A stretch of DNA of 64,000 bases, taken from assembly GCA_030867875.1 (NCBI GenBank), contig JAOWCC010000577.1, positions 84,859,740 through 84,923,739 of the forward strand, read 5' to 3'. How positions within the stretch are numbered: the stretch's first letter is position 1; every line of letters begins with the position of its first letter. A program made the position numbers and the translations under genes. Positions 10,832-22,560 of the stretch are shown piece after piece. The notes under the pieces were generated by a model, which was given only the letters and a program-made list of their open reading frames with translations, was not told the DNA's origin and searched no databases. Source of the stretch: Actinernus sp. WN-2022. Taxonomy: Eukaryota > Cnidaria > Anthozoa > Actiniaria > Actinernidae.

Positions 10832-11383
10832 CTCTATATATGTGCATCACCATGACATGTACATGCCGCCTTTGAAAGAAAATAGTGAACCATGTATTGA
10901 ATATTGTGTACATAATAAACGTAAACATTCACACACTACAGTGTATTTATTAGCCTGTTACCGGCTCTTGTGGGTTATTTCTCATTGGTTTCGGGTTGTG
11001 GCCACAGGGAAACCAATCCGGAAAAAAAACACCTATAAAAACCGCTAGCAGACTATATATTTATCTGCAATGGTGATCTACATGTCCTTTATAGATCATT
11101 GGTATGGCTAAGCAAATCCCCAGCTGCTGTGTTATTTCACTACTTGTTATTGTCTGGGTAATGCTCATGAAAACAAAAATCAAAATGGAAGGGGGGGAGG
11201 TTTCCCAGATTGATCCGCTAATTCGATGCCTGTTGATTGGACGATATCAGTTTGGCAGTGATATTTTCCGTAAGTCACAAATCAAGCTTTCTTTGCTTTG
11301 ACATAACGTGATGGCCGCCTTCGTCGTTGACGATAACAGAAGGTTCCTTGCTATTTTCTATTGTGAGGATCAACCATCATAGA

Positions 11384-11710
11384 CCACATGCAGGAGCCCC
11401 TGATAACTAGGAGCGTCCATCCCGCATACTAGGAGCCTATGTCACAGCGCTTTCAAAAGTTAGGTTATTTTAAGAACGGTTTCCCGCTATTGTTTAGTTG
11501 CAATTATTCCTAAGGGAATCAAATCACAAAAGCGTAGCAGCCATGTTGTTTGGTATAACAAAAGTAGCTAATGAGGCCTCTTTTGTTTCCCCACGGTGCA
11601 ACCCACAAATTGGCGGGAGAAATAATCTAAAAATAGCCCAACTTGTAAAAACGCTGTGACACCTGTATAGGAGATATGGACGCTCCTGGTTATGGGCTCC
11701 TGCCACATGC
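11384..11710. mobile_element. Hairpin MITE, left copy
   Basis: CCACATGCAGGAGCCC at 11384 pairs with GGGCTCCTGCCACATG ending near 11710, and GTCACAGCG pairs with CGCTGTGAC inside. The paralogue is at 38484-38804. Confidence 0.7.
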
Positions 11711-11779
11711 AAATCCTTGTATCTAATCATGAAAGACAGGTCGATCGGTCTAGCTGATGTAATCTTCAAAAAATAGGTA

Positions 11780-12377
11780 CCCAGTGGGTACGTGTGTCTA
11801 CTGCTTTTGTAATACAAATGTAAAGCTGAGGGCCCCTCTGAGATTTTGGGTGGGGGTACGCCACCTGGGTCTCCAAGCGGTGACCCTATTTCAGACCAAA
11901 ATATAAGATTTTCCATACCGTTTTTCGGACCTGTACTGATCTCTGTCATTACAAGCTAAATAAATGGAAATGTACGCCTTCGTATTTCCCTGAAAGAATC
12001 GTAACCTATTCCAGCCCAAAAAGGCAAAATGTATAGCCTATTTCTGACTAAAACATCTTGAAAAGCATACAGGTTTTGATAATGACTTTCACTTCATTCG
12101 CATAGTGTTATGGTCAATGAAAATTGTTGTCTAGTCATGCACTGAAAAGTTGGGGAAACGTCTGGAATTTTTTCCTCGATGGGTGGCAATAATATTAACC
12201 TTGAGAACTCAGTGTAAACTGAGCATACTAGCCAGCTTATGCATACACTGAGTCATGAAGCAGGGATTATCAATTTTATTGAGTTGTACTGATAGTTTTA
12301 TTTGTATAATTACATTAGAAGTATTTATAACATAATTGACATTAGTAATCTGAATGTGAGTCATAATTATACGAGTC
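11780..12377. other. Left-copy-specific sequence, no feature recognised
   Basis: Start of a 3.9-kb block missing from the duplicate, where the flanks join near 38862. No gene seen before the Harbinger-type element. Confidence 0.35.
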
Positions 12378-12380
12378 TAA

Positions 12381-13153
12381 GGTCCGGTTCAAACGTCGCG
12401 CCACTGCCGTGTCGAACTCAATTACATTCGGTTCGACACTAGTACGGCAGTGGCACGGCGGTGGTTTCAAACGTCGAACTTAATACCGAGTGTAAAGCAT
12501 TTTTCAGCGGCATCTGTTACAAATCCAAAATGGCGGACCGACAAACTCGTGCTTTTATTCTCCTGAAAACGATTCGAGATGTCAGAAGGAGAAGGAAACT
12601 AATACAGCAGTCAGTTTTAAGCCATTTCATGTTAAGGAGAAGATTGATTCTTCAGGTGTGTTATTTGACCCTTCTGTTACTTTCATCTCGTGCAACTCGT
12701 GAAGCAGCAGGTTCTCGATCTTTCCGCCGTGTAAATAGAAATACAGGATGGTGGGATACAGTTTGGGATTACCTACACTGGGGAAAGGTTCATCGCCACA
12801 GCTCTTCGCCACGGTGCCATTTAGTTTTGCTTTACCACCATACGCATGGTAGAAACCGCTAATCGCATTGAGTCAATCATCACGTTTCTTGTTTCATTTT
12901 GTTTCGTTTCGTTTCGCTTGGGCGATTAAAAGAATAACCACTGAGTTCGGCACGGCGATAACACGGCGTTTGAAACCACGTCGAGCTACTGCCGTGTAGC
13001 ACGGCAGAGCCTGTCGAATTTAATAGTCGTGTCGAACTTAATTCATGTCGCCGTACCAAATGGTTTCAAACGTCGTGCCACTGCCGTGCTACAGTCGAAT
13101 TTAATTGCTGCATTTAGTTCGACACGGCAGTGGCGCGACGTTTGAACCGGGCC
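12381..13153 (+). mobile_element. Non-autonomous PIF/Harbinger-like element
   Basis: Terminal inverted repeats start GGTCCGGTTCAAACGTCGCG at 12381 and close with the complement ending GGGCC at 13153, flanked by TAA and TTA. Several internal inverted copies of the CACTGCCGTG motif make it strongly foldback. The GG-starting ends and TWA-type flank fit PIF/Harbinger, and the internal reading frame agrees. Confidence 0.6.
12530..12862 (+). CDS. Harbinger (HARBI1-like) transposase N-terminal fragment
   Basis: The ATG at 12530 opens a frame beginning MADRQTRAFILL with an Arg-rich run and a later RNTGWWDTVWDY block. This block resembles the segment just before the catalytic core of cnidarian PIF/Harbinger (DDE_Tnp_4) transposases. 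After it the frame becomes unlike a transposase and ends at 12862; no DDE residues are present. It lies inside terminal inverted repeats of the expected type. I read it as the leftover first part of a transposase in a non-autonomous derivative. A host gene is less likely. Confidence 0.45.
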   Translation: MADRQTRAFILLKTIRDVRRRRKLIQQSVLSHFMLRRRLILQVCYLTLLLLSSRATREAAGSRSFRRVNRNTGWWDTVWDYLHWGKVHRHSSSPRCHLVLLYHHTHGRNR

Positions 13154-13159
13154 TTAGAT

Positions 13160-14111
13160 CGTCAAGGTGTGTATATAGATGACAGAGCCGCAGCTAGTGC
13201 CCCCACCTCCTCGAAAATATTTTTTCTAATGTACATGTATAAACAGAATGACATTTAAAAAAAGTTGTATTTACTAAATAATAACACGATAGCTATATGC
13301 TATAAAGTTTTTATTAATAATAAAGCATATAAAGGCTTTACAGTGTTGAATGCAATGTCATATTGGTTAATTAATGCAACTTGTATTATATGTTAGATAA
13401 TGTTGATCAGCAAACATTTATTTTGTTGGTGGTCTCAGATGTTTAATTGATAAGGGACTAGTCATTATTTAACTTGGAGGGGGTGGTGGAGAAAATGGGG
13501 GGTGTTATAAAAACAATATTGGAGAAAAGGGGTTTCCCAAAATATTTTAAGGTATTCTAGAGGGATCTTGAAAATTAATTGGATACCAAAGGGGGGTTGC
13601 TTTAAAAAGAAAATTTGCAGGCTGACAGGGGTCTTCAATTTTTTTTCATTAAAATAATTTCTCCTCCACCCCCACCCCCACAAGGAAGTAGGGGGAGGGG
13701 AGGAGAAGGGAAGGGAACGCCTGCCCGCAACACCTGTGATTTAGAAAAACGCCTCCTAATTAGTTATGCATGTCTGATCTGTCAAAAATTACCAGTACAA
13801 TTTTCCTCGCTGATTGTAGGCCTCAGAAAATTTACATTTCCTCCAAAATTAATGGGGTTATCAACCTCTAAATCATCAACGTAACTTCTCTGATATCAAG
13901 CGATTTTAATTAGTGTTTTTGTAGCAAGTTTTCTATAGCAATTTGGCCGCCACCTAGATTTCAAATGATGCGATGTAACCGCAGTGTTGGGTTTCGTTAA
14001 CATCATTGTTTGCACATCATGAGATGGGAATATAACTCGAAAGAATCTGAAAACAGTACGGCTTTACTTTCGAAATAAATTAAAAAATAGAATCAGGCAC
14101 CATCGTAGTTC
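13160..14111. other. AT-rich spacer with polypurine/polypyrimidine tracts
   Basis: A GGAGGGGGTGGTGGAG tract near 13478 is mirrored by a CTCCTCCACCCCCACCC tract near 13660, a loose inverted pair. Sequence around 13821-13910 resembles 14870-14960, suggesting an older local duplication. No gene supported. Confidence 0.35.
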
Positions 14112-14781
14112 TTACATATGGGCCGCGTCAGGCAAAAAGGGCCCGGACGACATTCAAGTTAAATAATTCCTACAACGGTGTTCCTAATAACAGGTTGAAT
14201 ATATTGTATTCTTGACGAGAAGCGCTACATTTTATTCCTAACAATAAATGTCAGTTTCAAGAAATTGATAACAAAAATCAGGGGTGAAATTTACGTGATT
14301 TTGATGCAAGGGCCCGATTACAAATATGACAACAAGATTAGGAATCCTGTCAGAGGGGATGATTTTGATGTATGACATTCATTTATACCTACTGGCATAA
14401 AAGAGTAAAACATAAATACGATGAACAGGATGATCACTTTTTGGCCAAACAAATTCTTTTCTGCAGTCATTCTACTCCCCGTAGCTCATAATATGATTTT
14501 AGCAATAGTACAAGTTACACCTTGAAACAATCGTCTGATGATAAGTAAGCATTTGCGCCTGCTAAAATTGTGATCACACCCTCGTGTAAAAATTCGTAAA
14601 TTTCGTCTTCGATTTCACTGGGCAATATCATGAAATAAACACTACTTGTTAGTAGTACAATGTGGCGCTCGCGATGCATATTGTAATCGTACCACAAGTA
14701 TGAAAAACTTGGTACAATTTAAAAATACATTTACATCTTATGTCGTCCGGGCCCTTTTTGCCTGACGCGGCCCATATGTAA
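14112..14781. mobile_element. DNA element with 45-bp near-perfect terminal inverted repeats
   Basis: TTACATATGGGCCGCGTCAG at 14112, continuing through AAAAAGGGCCCGGACGACAT, is matched almost exactly by the complement ending CCATATGTAA at 14781. The 580-bp interior has no transposase. The near-identity of the arms implies recent insertion. The superfamily is not clear from the ends. Confidence 0.75.
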
Positions 14782-14942
14782 CAGGAAGTTCATAGCTTTA
14801 ATAGAAGTGCTTGGAATAATTTTATTTATGCGCTTGAATTTAGGCTTCCGCCGCGTTTGCCCAGAAAATATCGGGGGAAAATGAATGTTTTCTCCAAAAT
14901 CAGTCGGACTAATATAAAAATCATAAGCATAACTTCTGTATA

Positions 14943-15239
14943 ATGTCAAGCAATTTGGATTGCCTGTCTGTAATTTGTGTTGTAAATCTAGCCTTCAATT
15001 CCATTTTAGAGGTGAAACAACGGATTCGTCATCAGTTTCCTTCATACGAACAAGGAGTTGAAAATCAAACTTTTTCCCAAAACCCGGGTGCTGAGACTTA
15101 CTCGCCATTCTTCCAACCTAAAGACAAGTTGTTGCAAACCTTTAATATTTCTGTTCCAGCCTTATTTAGAGATTTAGCTTTAGAGCAGGAAGATTATTAC
15201 TTTGGTATTCAATTGGTGCCGGGAAGTACATCGACCTAG
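14943..15239 (+). CDS. Uncharacterised open frame of 98 codons
   Basis: Runs from an ATG at 14943 to a stop at 15239, beginning MSSNLDCLSVICVVNLAFNS and ending near FGIQLVPGST. The early hydrophobic stretch (residues 8-22) could be a signal peptide, but nothing matches a family I recognise. It lies in the block present only in the left copy. It could be one exon of a decayed gene or a chance frame; codon bias cannot be judged by eye. Confidence 0.2.
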   Translation: MSSNLDCLSVICVVNLAFNSILEVKQRIRHQFPSYEQGVENQTFSQNPGAETYSPFFQPKDKLLQTFNISVPALFRDLALEQEDYYFGIQLVPGSTST

Positions 15240-15989
15240 ACCTTGAAAGTACTTTTGGAAACCTTTCATTTGACCGGTTACACACACTCTGCGAAAGCTG
15301 TAGCTAATCAAGTTTGTAAATCTTAGAACATTAATGGTAAAATTGCAATATAACTCACCGCTCTAGCTCCCTCAAACTCCAAATCGTCGTGACGAAATTG
15401 AAAAGACGAACTCGCGACCTCGTGAACATGTCACCATCGGCATATAGTCGTCATCTTCATTGCCATTTTTTGATTGGATATTGTCACTAAATGAAGATTC
15501 CGAGTAATGCACGAAAGCCAAAGACACATTCAATTGCTCCCGAATAAAACTACACGACCACTTATCGACAAAAATGAATGTTAACAAACACACTATCTTA
15601 CGCGCGTCATAGGACTCGACAACATAGTGTCTACAGCTTCTTAAGAAGCAGTAGACACAAAAAAATTAAAACATCGGAGCTTTTGACATAAGTTTCCCTT
15701 AGCATTACTTTTAGGAAATGTTTCTAAATTGTAACATGTTGGGAACAGCACAAAAGCAGGTAAAGTTACCATCCTGGACCAACCAAGCTCTCGTGATTCA
15801 ACCCCAGGACCCTGCAATCAGTTTTGCACGTGGTCTATGGGATTGATTGGAAGCCAGCAAGAGGCCTCTTGCAGAAAACAGTCACGTGCTAATATATCAC
15901 TTGAATAACCAATGAATTGAGCTCGTGTTCTCATTGGAAAGGCTTTATTTTACAACAACAACTCAGTTTATCGTTTTCTGATTGGTTTA

Positions 15990-16133
15990 TAGGCCATTTT
16001 GACGATGTTGCGCGCGCAGCTAGAACAATGGCTATCTGTTTTAAATAACAAAAGGCTGGTGAACCAGAACGAGTCATATCAACTAGCGTCTATTGTTGTA
16101 CCGACGCGTGCGCAACATCGTCAAAATGGCCTA
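15990..16133. mobile_element. Hairpin MITE, left copy
   Basis: TAGGCCATTTTGACGATGTT at 15990 is complementary to the segment ending at 16133. The paralogue at 39176-39282 is shorter in the loop. Confidence 0.7.
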
Positions 16134-16287
16134 TTGCCATTGGAAATGAGAACATACCACGGATTACGTCATTGCTCACGCCATGGATTATGTGTAGCTC
16201 TTGCTAGAATCACTTTCCCCACAATTTCCATCATTTTCAAAGCATTTCTGCTTGAGTATTTCTCGTTTGTTGTTGTAAAAAACACAT

Positions 16288-16462
16288 TTACGATAGTTTA
16301 CTGTCAGGCATGTCCTCTTATTTACTACGTTTTGCGTCATCGCATGGTCAAAATTGTTGTGGATTCAATCGGCTAGCGCCTCGTGAAATCCACAACAATT
16401 CTGACCATGTGATGACGCAAAACGTAGTAAATAAGAACATATCACGGTAAACTATCGTAAAT
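16288..16462. mobile_element. Hairpin MITE, left copy
   Basis: TTTACGATAGTTTACTGT and ATTTACTACGTTTTGCGTCA pair with complementary sequence ending at 16462. The paralogue is at 39438-39610. Upstream CACGTG-containing sequence (15890-15960) belongs to a family also present at 56050-56600. Confidence 0.7.
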
Positions 16463-16616
16463 TTGTCAACTGGATGGAAAATGCACTTTAGAAAGATTGA
16501 CAATCGATTGGAGCTGGAAAATAGCATTTACAAACATGTTTTGCTAATAACACTACCAATCGCGTACAATCACATGATTATATCCTGCAAAAGGTCGTTA
16601 TTTCTCAAATTGCTTA

Positions 16617-16780
16617 TTGTTTATATAAAGCAACGATCACTACGAGCGATCTCAAAACCCTTTACTTCGAGCTGTCTCTCAGAATCCTCAGCTCAACAGA
16701 GGAAAAATCATCCTGGCAGAAGACTTGCTGAAAAATGTCATCAGCCTTTAGAATTCGAGTGCTTCCAATAAGAACCTAAA
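16617..16780 (+). promoter_or_regulatory. Possible TATA promoter with very short frame
   Basis: TTTATATAAAGCAACG at 16619 resembles a TATA box. About 118 bp on, an ATG at 16736 opens only MSSAFRIRVLPIRT. In the duplicate near 39743 the box has decayed to TTAATACAAAG. Suggestive only. Confidence 0.2.
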
Positions 16781-17149
16781 TGAGAGAGATGGAGAAAAAA
16801 CCCAAAAGAGTTAAAAAGTTAGTTAAGTGTGATTAAATTGCTACAGTTTTAAACAGTGTACGGAAAAGAACTACAACGATTGCTTAACTAAAGTGAAATT
16901 AAATATCGTCTTTGTTCACATCTAATCTACCCATAGGAAGCCCACTCAAAGGATTTGTACCTCTTGTTTACCTAAACACACGGTTGTCAAGGTAATTGAA
17001 TAAAAGTCATTCAAAACGAAAACCTTGTGGTTCATTTGCACGAATTAGTGGCAAATAAAGACTGAGTGGTATAATTGCAAGAATTCGAGTGAAATATTGA
17101 GTTTTAGTGGGAGAAGTGTGACAGGTTATATAATAAGACAAGCGGGGAG

Positions 17150-17411
17150 CGAGGAAACTTCAATAGCGAACACACTTTATACCTAGCGAACTCCGCTAAA
17201 ACAATCCACCTAGATCGTTGGCAGTTGACTCAAAAGTACCTTGAACACACCACTGAACCACTTCATCTGAAAGAAATCCCATCCCTCACAGAGACTACAG
17301 GAAAAAGAACAATTTTCAAAGCCTAACGCGAAAACCTTCAACCCTACGATGCCGCATGCGACCTCACAGTAGCAGTGATCGCAAATAACGACTCGCCTGG
17401 GTCATGGTGTG
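17150..17411 (+). repeat. Left arm of a large inverted repeat (with 19812-20085)
   Basis: Reverse-complementary to 19812-20085 over about 260 bp with substitutions; for example GCGATCGTTATTTG-type sequence and GATGCCGCATG near 17350 match CATGCGGCATC near 19872. The duplicate at 40056-41008 holds the same foldback element with its arms much closer, so the spacer grew here by insertion of the LINE at 17762-19654 and flanking sequence. Confidence 0.7.
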
Positions 17412-17499
17412 GGTAATTTTGTTATGCTCTCTTAGCGAACCTTGTGGCAAACTCCACACGTGTCATAATTATATTGTACAAAGGCAAAATACATCATGC

Positions 17500-17760
17500 A
17501 ATAATTTAGATAGTACGCGCTTCTGATTGGCTGATAGAAACGTGCATTAGCCAGTGCAAACATGGCAATGACGTCATATCGTAAGTGTTTATTCTATCAA
17601 AATAATTATTTTATAAATGAAATGAGACATATTTTCCGTATTTGCACATGCTAACCTCGGTAAGTTTGGAGAATTCTCGAGCAGGTACAAACACATGAAC
17701 TGCGGTCTCGTGTTTCTTCTGCTCTCGAAGTTTGCATATAATAATTCCTTTACAATTAAG
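17500..17760. repeat. Interspersed repeat, inverted relative to 50800-51060
   Basis: GATAGTACGCGCTTCTGATTG here is complementary in order to CAATCAGAACGCGCGTAC near 51025, and both intervals share the TTTGCAC, CCGAGGTTTG-type and CACGAGACC blocks inverted. A short non-coding element family. Confidence 0.5.
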
Positions 17761-17761
17761 T

Positions 17762-19654
17762 CGTCATCAGCTCTACATTTTAATATAAGAAGTTTAGCAG
17801 CGAATTATGATCCCCTTACCACTATGTTGTCTGATCTACACCATTTTCTATAATTGGGCTTTCAGAAACTAAAATAAGGCAGGATATAGATCCCATTGTT
17901 AATATAGATATACCAAATTACCAATTTGTATCTCAACCCACCCTCTCCAATTCAGGAGGAGTTGGATTCTATATTAAGAACTCAATACCCTTTACTAAAA
18001 GAGATGACCTGTCTACATCAGAAAAAGAATATGAATCCCTCTGGATTGAGATCAACAATAATAATCAACACAACACGATATGTGGTATTTTTTATAGACA
18101 CCCAAATTGCAAAGTTAGACTCTACATTAAATTATTTATACAAGTCCATTGAAAAAATACACAAAGAAAATAAGTTTTGCATATTGATGGATGATTTTAA
18201 TATCAATTTATTAAATTTTGAATCTCATCCAGATACTGAAACATTTATTAATACACTAGGTCCTTATTCCTTTCATCCACAAATTTTGCAACCAACAAGA
18301 ATCACTGAACACTCTGCTACCTTGATTGACAACATCTTTTTCAATTCCCTAGAACATCATGTTGTTAGTGGTAATACTTTTCTAATCATTAATAAATGTT
18401 TTGCACTTCCAAGCAATTTTAAACTCTATAAGAGAGATTACTCCAACTTTGGAAATATTTGCTGGAATGAAATTTTTCCTCCTGAAAACAATGATGTTAA
18501 TGAACTTTTTCAGTCATTTTTTCCCGTCATCACAGATATTTACACAAACATGCACCATTACGTAAAGTCAGTAGAAGAGAATTTAAATGTATGTCTAAAG
18601 CCATGGATAACTCCTGGTTTTAAGACCTCTATCAACATTAAAGATAAACTATTCAAGAAATACCTCAAAACTAAAAACTCGTACCATCATTCAAAATATA
18701 AAGCATATCGTAATAAATTAAATCATCTTATTAAACTAAGCAAAAAAACTATTATGAAAGCTACTTTAATGCAAATAACAGTAATATTAAAAATACCTGG
18801 AAGGGAATCAAACAGATTATAACCCTTAAACCAAAGGGACTAAACCCACCAACCAAATTATTGAAAAAAAATTGTGAATTGAGGGATAGTGTAGCTATTG
18901 CCACAGCATTTAATGAATACTTTGCTAACATTGGTAAAAACTTAGCAAATGTTATCCCTATTTCTGAAAATGTCCCAAAAGATTTTTTAGGACCTTCTCA
19001 GATAAACAGCTTCTATTTGTTTCCTGTTACTGCAAAGGAAATAGAGCAAGAAATTAGTGAATTAAACACATCCAAAGCAATAGGTCCATTCAGCATTCCA
19101 ATTAAACTGCTCAAACTATTTAAAAATTGTCTATCTGCTCCTTTGGAAATACTGTAAAGCTGTTCGTTTTCCAGTAGTATTGTTCCAGATCACTTTAAAC
19201 TTGCCAGAGTAATCCCTATACATAAAAAAGGACCACAAACAATTGTTGATAATTATCGTCCTATTTCTCTTCTCTCGATTTTTAAGAGAATCATGAAAAA
19301 AAAAAAGTACAAACGGTTGATAAGTTATATTGATAAAAACAACATATTCTTCGATAAACAGTTTGGTTTTCGTGCCAATCATTCAACCTTACAAGCAGTT
19401 ATGCTTATATAACTGACAAAATACAAAAAGCAATTGAACAAGGTTCATACTCCTGTGGAATTTTCTTAGACTTCTCTCAAGCTTTTGATACCGTGAATCA
19501 TAACATACTGATGAAAAAGCTATATCACTATGGCATCCGTGGTGTTGCTAAAGATTGGTTCTTCTCCTATCTAAATAACAGACAACAATTTGTCTCGATT
19601 GGAAATAGTACATCTGATACGGTGGAAATAACCTGTGGCGTCCACAGCCCAACC
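17762..19654 (+). pseudogene. Decayed LINE (EN-RT), 3'-truncated
   Basis: Endonuclease remnants include LHFNIRSLAANYD near 17770, SGGVGFYIKN near 17950, a mutated DDFNIN (usual GDFN) near 18190 and LIDNIFFNS near 18325. A long open segment runs 17926-18822 in shifting frames, a second 18861-19157 has AFNEYFANIGKNLAN, and the reverse transcriptase follows with NYRPISLLS near 19250, DFSQAFDTVNH near 19475 and ITCGV near 19630, where homology stops just before the motif B core. Multiple stops and frameshifts (first near 17850) make it inactive, and the catalytic ADD box is absent. It is a CR1/Jockey-type element, clearly different from the LINE at 4.3-7.7 kb. Confidence 0.85.
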
Positions 19655-19811
19655 AATTAACTACATTTAAATAAATTATACGTGCTACCTAGCTCGATTA
19701 ACCTGCAGGTTATTCTAGGTTAGCTCATACTTAAAACTTATTTTAATTCATCGTCTTTTTTTTTCACGATATTGTAAACCCTTTATGAGTATAAATAAAT
19801 ATATTGCATGA

Positions 19812-20085
19812 GCCTGTCCGTACCTTAACCCAGGCGGGTCGTTATTTGCGATCACTGCTCCTGTGAGGTCACATGCGGCATCATACGATTAGGCTTTAAT
19901 TTGAAAATTGTTCTTTTTCCTGTGGTCTCCGCGAGGGATGGGATTTCGTTCACATGAAGTAGTTCATGTGAGAACTGTTCTTCGTGTTCGCGGTACTTTT
20001 GAATCAACTACCAACGACCTAGGTGGATTGTTTGAGCGAAGTTCGTAAGGTATGAAGTGTGTTCGCTATTGAAGTCTCAACATTA
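19812..20085 (-). repeat. Right arm of the large inverted repeat
   Basis: Complement of 17150-17411. It ends near 20085, where the triplicated SMP-region module begins with CATTACGTTTCGTAGT. Confidence 0.7.
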
Positions 20086-20086
20086 C

Positions 20087-21354
20087 GTTTCGTAGTGCGA
20101 TTCCTGCTTGACTGACCAAACAATTAAAGCTAGCTTTATAACGCAAACAACTATAAAGTTGCAACTATCATTATGTAAAGGCTTCTAAGATGTTAATTAT
20201 TTCAAAATATCATTTCCTGAGTTTTAAAAGCAGACGTTAAACAAAGAGAAAGCATAGGATTTATTTAACAATGCTAAACAGATTTGAGAACATATACATC
20301 ACCGATAGCGAGAAAAAATATTTCCAACCCATTTCTTTAGATGTTTCGTTCTGATGTAGATTTGAAAGTGTCACTTCGTTTAATTTGCTTAAGTTTGAAA
20401 CGGCTGTTGAAGAACAAGATCATTTTTCCGTATGGAGGTCCAATTTGAATACCAAAGCATGAAGAGCTGGACTGACGTTTCATTTTATATCAGGCAACTT
20501 GAAAGGCTAAGTTTTGCTAAAGCATCAACCTGAATCCCATATTATTCCCCTTACGTCACAATCAAACGGTGTCAACATCGGTTTAACATCAGTACAACCT
20601 TTGTGGAAACCGATCCTGAATCCGTTTGAAATGGCCTTGAAACCAAGTGTAACTCACCGACATGCTTTCAATATCTATCAACACCTTTCAACATTGTGTT
20701 GAGGCCATTTCAAATGGTTTGAAGATCTTCTTCAACAAATGTTGAAACCGTTCACCGGGGCTTTATGGACTGCTTTATATAGTCAAGCAGAATCCTTTCT
20801 AAACAAGTATTAGCTTAAATTATTAATCATGACAACCCCATATACATTACGTAATATTTCCAAGAAAATATGTGTTGACAAGCGTCGAAGCTTCTAGGAA
20901 TTCATGGCACGTTAGTCAAGCGTTTAGACTTATGGCAAAACGAACGAAACCATTCATTTGACTGAATAGCATACCAGGACTTCTGACAGTCCAAGAACCT
21001 GGATGTGATCTAGAAAATGAAATTCGTAGTGAGTTAATATTCAAAAAACTATATTAACTATTTTATTCAGTTAACGGCATAATTCGGGTTAATTAAAAGA
21101 TTGTCCTACAAAAAGGAGAAGATCTGGAGGGCATTGTTAGATTTCTAGTAACAAGTATGAACTTAGCCTCCTAATCGGATAGAGTTTGATATATACTGAT
21201 CATGAATATTTCAGTTTAATTTAGGCCTCTTTCCAGGGGGACTTCGATGAGCGTCAGGGGGTGGGTACAGTACCGTACATTACATTACATCAATGTTTTG
21301 CAATTGCTTTATTTCACTACATTCTAATCCTCTTTAACACATTTATAATTACAG
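20087..21354. repeat. SMP-region duplication module, first copy
   Basis: CATTACGTTTCGTAGTGCG and the following 70 bp recur at 26011 and 31337; 20185-20620 recurs at 31560-31980; 20760-21060 recurs at 26510-27044. These mark a local duplication around the SMP genes. No conserved exon found before 21355. Confidence 0.75.
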
Positions 21355-21558
21355 ACAAATATCGATAGCATGGAGGGAGACCAAAGTTGCGGTGGTGAAA
21401 AATCATGTCAGGGAAAGATCCCGATGACCTCCGATGCTGCAAGTCGTATCCAAAGCTCAAACGCCAAGAAAAATGACGGCAAGATTGAGAAGGGCAGCTT
21501 CCCGGCAAAAGCACAATCAGTCGCAGCAAAGAATGAAAAACAAGACGAAAAGGAGTGA
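21355..21558 (+). CDS. SMP-domain (LEA-like) small protein, copy 2, coding exon
   Basis: The coding part is 21370-21558, 62 residues: MEGDQSCGGEKSCQGK, then the core MTSDAASRIQSSNAKKNDG, a KGSFPAKAQ block and AAKNEKQDEKE. It is very hydrophilic and Lys/Glu-rich, without signal or membrane segment, matching SMP/LEA-type stress proteins. A pyrimidine tract ending ACAG at 21354 is a probable 3' splice site, aligned with those of copies 1 and 3. The conserved TATA-bearing first exon found before copy 3 is missing here: the module starts at 20087 next to a LINE and a foldback arm, so this copy may have lost its own promoter or use another. A 3' UTR probably runs to the ATTAAA near 21818. Confidence 0.75.
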   Translation, partial: TNIDSMEGDQSCGGEKSCQGKIPMTSDAASRIQSSNAKKNDGKIEKGSFPAKAQSVAAKNEKQDEKE

Positions 21559-22207
21559 GAGAATCATGAAGCATTATATAGCAGTTACAAGCCGTCCAAG
21601 TATTGCTACATGCAAGATTTAGTTAGTTTCAATATGTACCGGGATTCGTTTTAAAGGGTTTATTAGCTCTTACTATAAAGAATAACATTTCAGTGTTTTT
21701 CAAAGTCCTCGGCTGTTGCAAGCGGAGCTTATAGTTTGAATGTAATAACTAGTTCTTTTTTAGAAAGAAAATGCTTAGGCATTTCTACTTAGAAATGTAT
21801 GTATGTGCATCAGTAATTAAACTTGAAGACCTATTTTGTTCTCTTGTTATTGTAAATGTGGAACAAAAATGTTTTAGTTCCCTCTCGCTCATTTATGATA
21901 GTGTTTTTATCGTGCCTCATCCCATCCTCTAATAACCCTGAGGAAGAGACTAGCACTTGTGCCAGTGCCTTTTCACCTCCTCTGACGGTTTCTCCGAGAA
22001 AGGTGGAATTCCATATTCAGCATGGAAGTCAGCATGCTCACTGATCAATTCAGGGGTTGTATGAGGAAAGTTATGGGGCTGTATCTATAATTGTTGTGAC
22101 AGAATTGTTTCGTAGATATTGAGAAACGAGCCTTTTGTAAGTGAAAGCGTAATCGGAATGTTTTCAGCCGTCAGTTCGATGTTTGAAAGTTCACTCAATC
22201 ATATTAT

Positions 22208-22560
22208 TTGTTAGCCAGGTTGGTAGAGCACGGTCTAGAGTGCGGGAGGTTGCGAGTTAGAAACCCGGGCGCGTCCTTGCAGGGACGTATAAGTCGTTGG
22301 TCTTATCTGCTTCCTCTTCTAATCTATACAAGGAAGACGTGAAAGAACCTGTTGTGTTATTTGGAGAAGGAGTAAGGGATTGTCTCCCGACACAAGAGCC
22401 TGGTCTTCTGAGGTACTAAAAATTACTCATGATTGTAAACTGCACGGCAGTACATTGTGCCACAATAGCAGTCCGTATCACAAAAATAACCTTGTGAAGC
22501 GCATTTGAATATATCCATATCGAATTTGCGCTATATAAATGAATACATTTACCTTTTTTT
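22208..22560 (+). mobile_element. tRNA-derived SINE
   Basis: The head GTTAGCCAGGTTGGTAGAGC resembles a tRNA D-arm/A box, and GTTGCGAGTTAGAAACCC a degenerate B box. The tail has TTGCGCTATATAAATGAAT, a common SINE 3' end. The copy at 29453-29806 sits at the same place downstream of SMP copy 3, so it inserted before the local duplication. Confidence 0.75.

Larger units (their letters stand above)
729..17345. repeat. Segmental duplication, left copy (paralogue of 32409-40450)
   Basis: Blocks of this interval recur in the same order and orientation at 32409-40450: 729-3415 with 32409-34977, 3440-3580 with 35436-35590, 7760-8330 with 35590-36160, 10832-11770 with 37890-38860, and 15660-17340 with 38870-40450. 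Within blocks the copies are highly similar with scattered substitutions and small indels. The left copy is longer because of the 102-bp satellite expansion, the LINE, the Polinton-like relic and a 3.9-kb block (about 11.78-15.65 kb) absent from the right copy. No conserved host coding exon is evident in the shared sequence, which is mostly foldback elements. Confidence 0.9.

Noticed and set aside
11524..11949. 141-codon minus-strand frame
   Set aside because: Runs through a hairpin MITE; the paralogous frame at 38618-38908 diverges beyond the hairpin with no conserved protein.
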